Below, in pieces: positions 10,201-12,416 of a stretch of DNA of 12,416 nt (its first letter is position 1; every line of letters begins with the position of its first letter). The DNA comes from Thermoplasmata archaeon (GTDB taxonomy: Archaea > Thermoplasmatota > Thermoplasmata > GCA-020350865), in contig CP070726.1 of assembly GCA_020350865.1 (NCBI GenBank), forward strand, positions 1,848,113 to 1,860,528, read 5' to 3'. A program made the position numbers and the translations under genes. The notes beneath the pieces are model-generated. The model was not told the DNA's origin and ran no database searches. It saw nothing but the letters and a program-made list of their open reading frames with translations.

Positions 10201-11281
10201 ATTCACCCTTGTGAATAATGCCCCCACAGTTGAAATCGAATCACCTGATCCCGGTGAGCAGTCCTTCCAAAACATCACGTTCACTGCCTCTGCCTCCGAT
10301 GCTGAGGACTCCGAACTGGATTATGAATGGGACTTCGGTGATGGATCTGATAAGTCATACGAGGAATCACCCACACATGGCTTTGAAGAAGGTGCCTTTA
10401 CAGTGAGCGTGACCGTCACCGATATGGACGGGAGCTCAGCCAGCGACATCATAGAGATCAACGTATCCCGCGATACTGACGGTGACGGGATCGTGGATTC
10501 TGCAGATGAAGATGATGACAACGATGGACTGAATGATGCCGAGGAAGAAACACTGGGCACCGATCCCTTGAATCCTGACACTGACGGGGATGGATACAAT
10601 GATTCGGAAGATGCATTTCCCCTGGATGAGGACGAGTGGCTGGACACTGACGATGACGGAGAGGGGGACAACAGCGATTTTGACGATGATGGTGACGAGC
10701 TGCTGGATGAAGAGGAACTAGAGCTGGGCACGGATCCCCTCCTATGGGACACGGACGATGACGGGTACAGTGATTCGGAGGATGTCTATCCACTGGACCC
10801 TGATAAATGGAAAAAGACAGAGGAAGAATCCGATTTCACCTTATGGATCATCATCGCTGGAGTTCTGGCTGCCGTCGGTATAATAATCGCAGTACTTCTC
10901 ATGGCAAGGAAAAAGGGACATGGCAAAACTGAAACAGTCACTCCCGCAACCGCTCCCCAGCCAACCCTTCCTCAGGTTCCACAGGCTCCACAGGCCCCCC
11001 AGGCCACTGTTCGGATCACATGTCCTTCTTGTAAATTTGGTTTTCATGTGAACAACATAGGGGGGAGCGCCCAGGTGCAGTGCCCCAACTGCAGCACGGT
11101 TGGCATAGTCAATCTGGGAGCACCCCCTTCGCCCCAGCCCCAGGCTCCGCAGACACCACCCGGCCAGCAGTTCCCGCAGATGAGATGTCCGGGGTGCCAG
11201 AACGCCTTCATCGTGCAAACCACGGCAAGGCCCGTTACAATCCAGTGTCCGCACTGCGGATTGACCGGCACTGTGAATTAG
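2900..11281 (+). CDS. Giant NosD beta-helix/Fn3/Ig-like/PKD surface protein with TM anchor and cytoplasmic zinc ribbons; C-terminal part of the interrupted gene
   Basis: The frame is open from 2837; the first ATG is 2900, giving 2,793 residues. Order from ATG 2900: rest of beta-helix module 1 (to ~439), modules 2-4 (~440-1892), Fn3 (~1898-1987), four Ig-like domains starting near 1988, 2112, 2223 and 2330, PKD (~2441-2524, with YEWDFGDG), an acidic calcium-binding stalk (~2525-2640, DTDGDG and [12 protein letters not shown] repeats, TSP3-like), one transmembrane helix (~2646-2669), ARKKGHGK as a positive-inside flank, a Pro/Gln/Ala linker, and two zinc ribbons (CPSC..CPNC, 2708-2731; CPGC..CPHC, 2763-2786). 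The helices are rich in Asn and in N-x-S/T sequons, so N-glycosylation is likely. Topology would be type I: ectodomain outside, zinc ribbons in the cytoplasm. Adhesion or polysaccharide binding/cleavage is the usual guess for such proteins; no catalytic residues for this part were identified. Without the upstream part it lacks a signal peptide, so alone it would probably not be exported. Confidence 0.9.
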   Translation: MNGGIILEDSIDCTLAQNVMIDCGINIFGDLLSCWNTHAIETSNTINGAPIFYWKDRTQGRIPAGTGQVILANCTNVITENLDVGQCYTGIELGFSSNNLVANNTVSNNIVGMYLYSSDENNITNNIISSNLLVNLVIQYSETNMVSKNQITSCGWMDGIQMSDSNGNTLRDNAISSNGANGLWLITSVSNNIINNTFSSNSNSGIYLSDSSGNNAITDNTISHNSGFGLNILDSNGNSVVGNNASSNNLDGILVDNSHYNDIIDNILNSNGFFGLSLDNSDNNYVAENTLSSNTNYGLEIEGASHNDITNNTFSANTRGIYFHWSSQYNNIYYNNISDNTEYGIHVYSSSATNNVIYNNNFFNNPNQAQDDATESNQWDNGYPTGGNYWNEYVGTDIQSGPDQNQPGSDGIGDDPYNVDGDSVDRYPLIEPYIIEPYLGPVHNIDTDEYFDTIQEAIDDPDTQSGHTVEVASGTYHENVVVNKSINLTGEDRDTTIIDAGGSGNVVRISTDGVNISGFTVTGCGMDWENAGIRLDGVQHCAVFDNNVSSNNRRGIQIEYSSENSITDNLISSNLYYGIYLDNSHSNTLAGNTFSDSGECLYLSSSPNNNILNNDISNSTDGINVFNSDGNNITGNNVFYNLDDGIVIVLSSMNNLTGNTMIGNGILIIGNSLEHWNTHFIDTSNTVDGKPVYYWKDLTGGTIPQGAGQVILANCTNVRIVDQELAHGSVGIELGFSSDINVSGNNIHSNNIGGIFLVHSHQNNITNNTASSNYWWSGIYLESSSGNNITNNSISENSEGIWLVSSSGNNITANDISLNHYYGIYAQNSVNSIYHNNFIANENQAYDDGSNDWDDGYPSGGNYWSDYTGVDEYSGVDQNVPGSDGIGDTRYDIELDSIDRYPLMVPFGSPPGPVHNINKDTYYYNIQDGIDDADSGNTILVYEGSDEENVIINKTISLYGEDKNTTIIDANESGDVVRITADWVNISGFTITGSGKDDSGIQLENANFSRISGNIIINNGEGIRLSADSNRNNISDNTISSNDDVGIIGWGSSNNSFVGNFVLNHTMYGIGILFSSDNNISNNEVVNNRYGIKLLYSTTTTLIGNEMEEDGIALEGNMVEDWNSHDIDTTNTVDGKPVYYWKNRNGGTVPSGAGQVILANCTYVTIENQELANGTAGIQLGFSENNTITQTTCLENNMYGIHLYRSHYNDIIENDVLINRDGIYLENSENNNLSGNLVQSNTYDGILLERDCYNNNISHNIVILNEASGIHFYDGCEDNNIIDNTVESNGMSGILVWTSNNNNVIGNNISQNLGTGIRISESSNNYIYHNNIIDNYRQADDYEGSNFWDNGYPSGGNYWSDYTGTDEYSGPDQNEPGSDGIGDDPFVVEMDLIDYYPLIVPYGTPFGPVHNIDKDTFYYKIQDAINDADSGNTILVSRGTYYGNLVVDKTLNLTGEDPSNTIINGSGTGDVIQIKSDNVAINGFFITSSGDEHEDAGIHVESSGNIIFNNMIALNNMHGIALNISEDNIVFDNVITNNSGDGMFVMSSYTHIFNNILSYNQRGIYAFFHGNVIENNTFIENEWEGIMLTYSSGNIMLNNQFTSDGISIVGTLANWTTQTIDTSNTVNGRPVYYWKNQTGGVVPGNAGQVILANCTSVEVSWQDIYNTDTGISLGHSSNCVVTGNSLYNNTNAITMYTSDENYILNNTIYSNLVGLFIQMSDGNSVENNDLDNNSASALMLCYSGFNTVTNNRITNGGNGIWLRFSSCVKNIIQNNTIEDNPGRGIYSQNADDNLIANNTISRNFEGICLMESNDFRIYHNSLIDNTNQAYDDSSDNYWDNGYPSGGNYWGDYTGADDFSGPNQDEPGSDGIGDTYYEIDSDSQDNYPLMNPFDTVPPEIIYGPVITSLTDTTATIEWQTNEDADSRVEYGYTTSYGFMVVDTSHVWDHSVVLTGLDPSTVYHFRVISRDPSGNEVVSQDYMFTTQSPINTPPWVIDVSVPETDIRAGSADPIYIHVNASDNQDMEVDLTIYTNEDDIQWAYTGPDGQDPQGPWTDLWFENVYYLEGQYWKVSFKPSVDADPGYYIFRVRVTDTGALKSDYMQMDGSVVVHSSQPEIHDLTPRGTEVKRTLTMIITLNGSDPFDAEEQLIPHLEYTNIAHIDWIEVDETQYYYNETGKYWEVYFTPNETCEKGSYKFRARFENIDGYNSTWMETGDTYEVLNNKPIALDLFAQQSVVERGSSIVLSALCVDVENPDSNLTAVFEWRIEGWEWNEAYLSNHSFSNGKWKITFAPTSDAPVGAYDFRVSFIDLDDEQGDPEEVNALVTVLNSMPAVENFTVPTKGNRTKTVYIYANATDSETSEDALVTLIQYKGPTGDWIGYGDADSYFDSDAVYTTDRWMISFTPPADAELGKYSFRVQFFDGYNTSGWTTLTKIFTLVNNAPTVEIESPDPGEQSFQNITFTASASDAEDSELDYEWDFGDGSDKSYEESPTHGFEEGAFTVSVTVTDMDGSSASDIIEINVSRDTDGDGIVDSADEDDDNDGLNDAEEETLGTDPLNPDTDGDGYNDSEDAFPLDEDEWLDTDDDGEGDNSDFDDDGDELLDEEELELGTDPLLWDTDDDGYSDSEDVYPLDPDKWKKTEEESDFTLWIIIAGVLAAVGIIIAVLLMARKKGHGKTETVTPATAPQPTLPQVPQAPQAPQATVRITCPSCKFGFHVNNIGGSAQVQCPNCSTVGIVNLGAPPSPQPQAPQTPPGQQFPQMRCPGCQNAFIVQTTARPVTIQCPHCGLTGTVN
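4217..5632 (+). repeat. Beta-helix module 2
   Basis: The module starts [19 protein letters not shown], then [20 protein letters not shown], nearly the same protein as module 1 but with many third-base differences. The insert begins at W 4925 ([21 protein letters not shown]), and the cap at W 5456 ([13 protein letters not shown] ... [13 protein letters not shown] ... DRYPL). Length is 472 codons. Confidence 0.88.
5633..7117 (+). repeat. Beta-helix module 3
   Basis: The module starts [19 protein letters not shown], then [19 protein letters not shown]. The insert begins at W 6263 ([21 protein letters not shown]), and the cap at W 6941 ([13 protein letters not shown] ... [11 protein letters not shown] ... 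YYPL). Length is 495 codons. The cap DNA 6949-6990 differs from module 2 (5464-5505) at only two of 42 bases. Confidence 0.88.
7118..8577 (+). repeat. Beta-helix module 4
   Basis: The module starts [19 protein letters not shown], then [15 protein letters not shown]. The insert begins at W 7742 ([21 protein letters not shown]), and the cap at W 8411 ([13 protein letters not shown] ... [13 protein letters not shown] ... NYPL). It is the last helix module before the Fn3 domain and contains an AT-rich patch (about 7960-8280). Confidence 0.88.
8861..10219 (+). repeat. Four tandem Ig-like domains of one family
   Basis: Four repeats of about 105-125 residues start near 8861, 9233, 9566 and 9887. 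Each carries the same C-terminal signature, W-x-V/I-x-F-x-P followed by G-x-Y-x-F-R-V/A-x-[70 protein letters not shown]. They are divergent enough to suggest an old duplication. They probably act as spacers between the beta-helices and the stalk. Confidence 0.75.
10472..10812 (+). repeat. Acidic DxDxDG (TSP3-like) calcium-binding stalk repeats
   Basis: This segment codes for repeated Asp-rich loops ([64 protein letters not shown]) alternating with AFPLDEDEW and VYPLDPDKW. Such thrombospondin type 3/dockerin-like loops bind Ca2+ and form a rigid stalk just outside the membrane helix. The antisense Ser-rich ORFs here are a by-product of the GAC/GAT-rich sequence. Confidence 0.85.
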
Positions 11282-11302
11282 AATTGCCACAGGTGGTTGA
11301 GG

Positions 11303-11330
11303 TTTTTTCAAGTATCAAAAAATATCTTGA
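11303..11330 (+). terminator. Oligo-T terminator after the giant gene
   Basis: A T6 run (11303-11308) starts 22 bases after the TAG stop. An imperfect hairpin (TCAAGTAT at 11308-11315 against ATATCTTGA at 11322-11330, one bulge) overlaps its 3' edge. Oligo-T runs are the usual archaeal termination signal. The remaining ~100 bases to the dodecin stop show no feature. Confidence 0.5.
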
Positions 11331-11435
11331 TATCGCGTTCAATAGATAAGAAGGAGAAAGGGCAGGGAAAGAAGCCGGCAACCTCCCCATACCCATGGAA
11401 TCGCTAATTGCGGAAATTGAATGGTGAACTAAGAA

Positions 11436-11639
11436 TTATTTCTCTATCTCGAATGCTATGTTCACCTCTGCACGGTACCTTGTGACCTTATCGTCCTCCA
11501 CCTTCATATCCAGCTTCACTACCTCAGCTCTCTTAATGCCCCTTACCGTCTTGGCTGCTTCATCCACCGCATTTTTGGCTGCGTCTGCAAAGTTTTGTTC
11601 TGATACTCCCACTATGTCTATTATCTTGTACACTACCAT
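11436..11639 (-). CDS. Dodecin-family protein without the flavin-stacking Trp
   Basis: The 67-residue product fits dodecins, small beta-alpha-beta-beta proteins that assemble as hollow dodecamers in the cytoplasm and commonly store or buffer flavins. The opening VYKIIDIVGVSEQNF, the helix DAAKNAVDEAAKTV and the final strands RYRAEVNIAFEIE match the family along its whole length. In classical flavin-binding dodecins a Trp in the W-x-E-V-V strand and a Gln in the YQ-x-x-V strand hold the flavin; here these positions are Arg37 (KRAEVV) and Arg56 (YRAEV). The pattern is nearer, from memory, to the mycobacterial calcium-dodecin/SecE2 type (Rv0379), so flavin binding should not be assumed. I chose ATG 11637-11639 over the GTG at 11643-11645 because GGAGG is seven bases before the ATG and only one before the GTG. 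It lies downstream of the aminotransferase gene, on the same strand, with 81 bases and a T-run between them. Confidence 0.9.
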   Translation of the reverse strand: MVVYKIIDIVGVSEQNFADAAKNAVDEAAKTVRGIKRAEVVKLDMKVEDDKVTRYRAEVNIAFEIEK

Positions 11640-11646
11640 CTTCACT

Positions 11647-11651
11647 CCTCC
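11647..11651 (-). promoter_or_regulatory. Shine-Dalgarno (GGAGG) of the dodecin gene
   Basis: On the minus strand GGAGG is followed by AGTGAAG and then ATG, a seven-base spacing. This decides the start at 11639 over the in-frame GTG at 11645. Confidence 0.7.
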
Positions 11652-11695
11652 ATGAAAAGGGATATTTCCTATGTCTACTTAACATTTTTGCAGGG

Positions 11696-11702
11696 AAAAA
11701 AA
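11696..11702 (-). terminator. Oligo-T terminator after the aminotransferase gene
   Basis: Seven A's on the plus strand read as T7 on the minus strand, starting 18 bases after the aminotransferase TAG (11721-11723). This suggests that the dodecin gene downstream has its own promoter; a loose TATA-like GTTAAGTA lies near 11677-11684. Confidence 0.5.
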
Positions 11703-11720
11703 TGAGTATGAACTCTGAAG

Positions 11721-12416
11721 CTAAAGTTCTTTTACCGCCGCTTCCACCCTGTCCAATCCCCTGTTTATGTTCTCGCGGGATGTGGCGTAAGAGAACCGTA
11801 TATGTCCCTCACCGCATCTACCAAAGGAAGCCCCGGGTGTTACAGCCACCTGGGCCTTTTCGAGCAAGAACTGGGCAAAGTCCACAGAGGACATGTCGTA
11901 ATCGAACTTGGCAAATGCATAGAAGGCACCATTGGGTTTGCTGCACGACATACCCGGTATTGCGTTTATCCTCTCTACGATCAGATCCCTTCTGGCCTTG
12001 AATTCGGCCACCATCCGGCTCACCGGTTCCTGTGTCCCGTAAAGTGCCTCAACCGCTGCCTTCTGGCCGAAGGATACGGCACATGTGATCGAATGCTGCT
12101 GTATTTTTTTTATCTGTTTGAGATACTTTTCACCTGCCAAAACCCACCCGAGGCGCCATCCGGTCATGGCGTACGCCTTCGAGAACCCGTTCACTGTGAC
12201 GGTTCTTTCGAACATGTCGTCGAAGGAGGCAATGGAATGATGCTCCCCTTCGTAGATTATCTTCTCGTAGATCTCGTCGGTGAGCACAAGGAGGTCGTGA
12301 TCCCGGGCAAGGTCGGCAATACCCGCAAGGTCCTCCTTTACTGCCACACTGCCTGTTGGATTGCACGGTGAGTTCAGAAGAATGGCCTTGGTTTTGGGTG
12401 TTATGGCCTCTGCCAC
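11721..12416 (-). CDS. PLP-dependent class I/II aminotransferase (AspC-like), C-terminal 231 aa
   Basis: This is the C-terminal ~60% of a fold-type I aminotransferase; the N-terminal ~150 residues lie beyond the window, and the GTG at 12414-12416 is not the start. Motifs in order, numbered from the first visible codon: NSPCNPTG (Asn19, substrate/PLP contact), TDEIY (Asp47 pairs with the pyridine nitrogen, Tyr50), NGFSKAYAMTGWRLGW (Lys80, the Schiff-base lysine, coded at 12177-12179; Arg88 for the PLP phosphate), and GHIRFSYA (Arg207, which binds the substrate alpha-carboxylate). All key residues are present, so the enzyme should be active, moving an amino group between an amino acid and a 2-oxo acid in the cytoplasm. 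The family includes aspartate, alanine and aromatic aminotransferases, and the specificity cannot be set from this part. It stops at TAG 11721-11723. Confidence 0.93.
   Translation of the reverse strand: MAEAITPKTKAILLNSPCNPTGSVAVKEDLAGIADLARDHDLLVLTDEIYEKIIYEGEHHSIASFDDMFERTVTVNGFSKAYAMTGWRLGWVLAGEKYLKQIKKIQQHSITCAVSFGQKAAVEALYGTQEPVSRMVAEFKARRDLIVERINAIPGMSCSKPNGAFYAFAKFDYDMSSVDFAQFLLEKAQVAVTPGASFGRCGEGHIRFSYATSRENINRGLDRVEAAVKEL

Noticed and set aside
10321..10793. Ser- or His/Pro-rich minus-strand ORFs opposite the acidic stalk
   Set aside because: They are antisense shadows of repeated GAC/GAT codons; the low-complexity Ser runs are the complement of Asp repeats.
11802..12371. 189-codon plus-strand ORF
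   Set aside because: It is antisense to the aminotransferase, whose catalytic motifs are complete on the other strand.

Overview
The window looks like chromosomal DNA of a euryarchaeon-like archaeon, most plausibly of the Thermoplasmata lineage. The reasons are a giant cell-surface protein of NosD-type beta-helices, Ig-like/PKD and calcium-binding repeats ending in a membrane helix and cytoplasmic zinc ribbons, a TATA-like promoter, GGTGA/GGAGG ribosome-binding sites, oligo-T terminators, and an OPT transporter. The placement is an inference from gene content and style. No rRNA, tRNA, CRISPR array, transposase or phage gene was seen, and there is no gene-free stretch longer than about 225 bases.

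Layout. (1) 2-445 (+): the C-terminal end of an OPT-family membrane transporter. (2) 536-982 (-): a small protein of unknown function, convergent with the transporter. (3) 983-1207: a divergent intergenic region with a TATA-like box and a possible 15-codon leader ORF. (4) 1208-11281 (+): one very long reading frame broken by a single in-frame TGA at 2834-2836. The first part (1208-2836) has a signal peptide, a metallo-beta-lactamase-fold domain, a CBM9/DOMON-like beta-sandwich and the start of a beta-helix. The second part (open from 2837, first ATG at 2900, stop at 11281) completes that helix and adds three more beta-helix modules, an Fn3 domain, four related Ig-like domains, a PKD domain, an acidic DxDxDG calcium-binding stalk, one transmembrane helix, a Pro/Gln-rich linker and two CxxC..CxxC zinc ribbons. 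Because the frame and the domain run straight across the TGA, this is best read as one gene of about 3,357 codons carrying a nonsense codon, or a sequence error at one base. (5) 11436-11639 (-): a dodecin-family protein lacking the usual flavin-stacking Trp and Gln. (6) 11721-12416 (-): the C-terminal 231 residues of a fold-type I (AspC-like) PLP aminotransferase that runs off the window.

The giant gene dominates. It predicts a type I surface protein with an enzyme-like and sugar-binding-like head, a long repetitive Asn-rich body, a calcium-stiffened stalk and a cytoplasmic zinc-ribbon tail that could contact an intracellular partner. The flanking genes look like ordinary, separately transcribed metabolic or housekeeping genes and show no functional link to it. 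The observations most worth a second look are the in-frame TGA, the unusual domain combination with a cytoplasmic double zinc ribbon, the module-level duplication with signs of recombination, and the degenerate dodecin.
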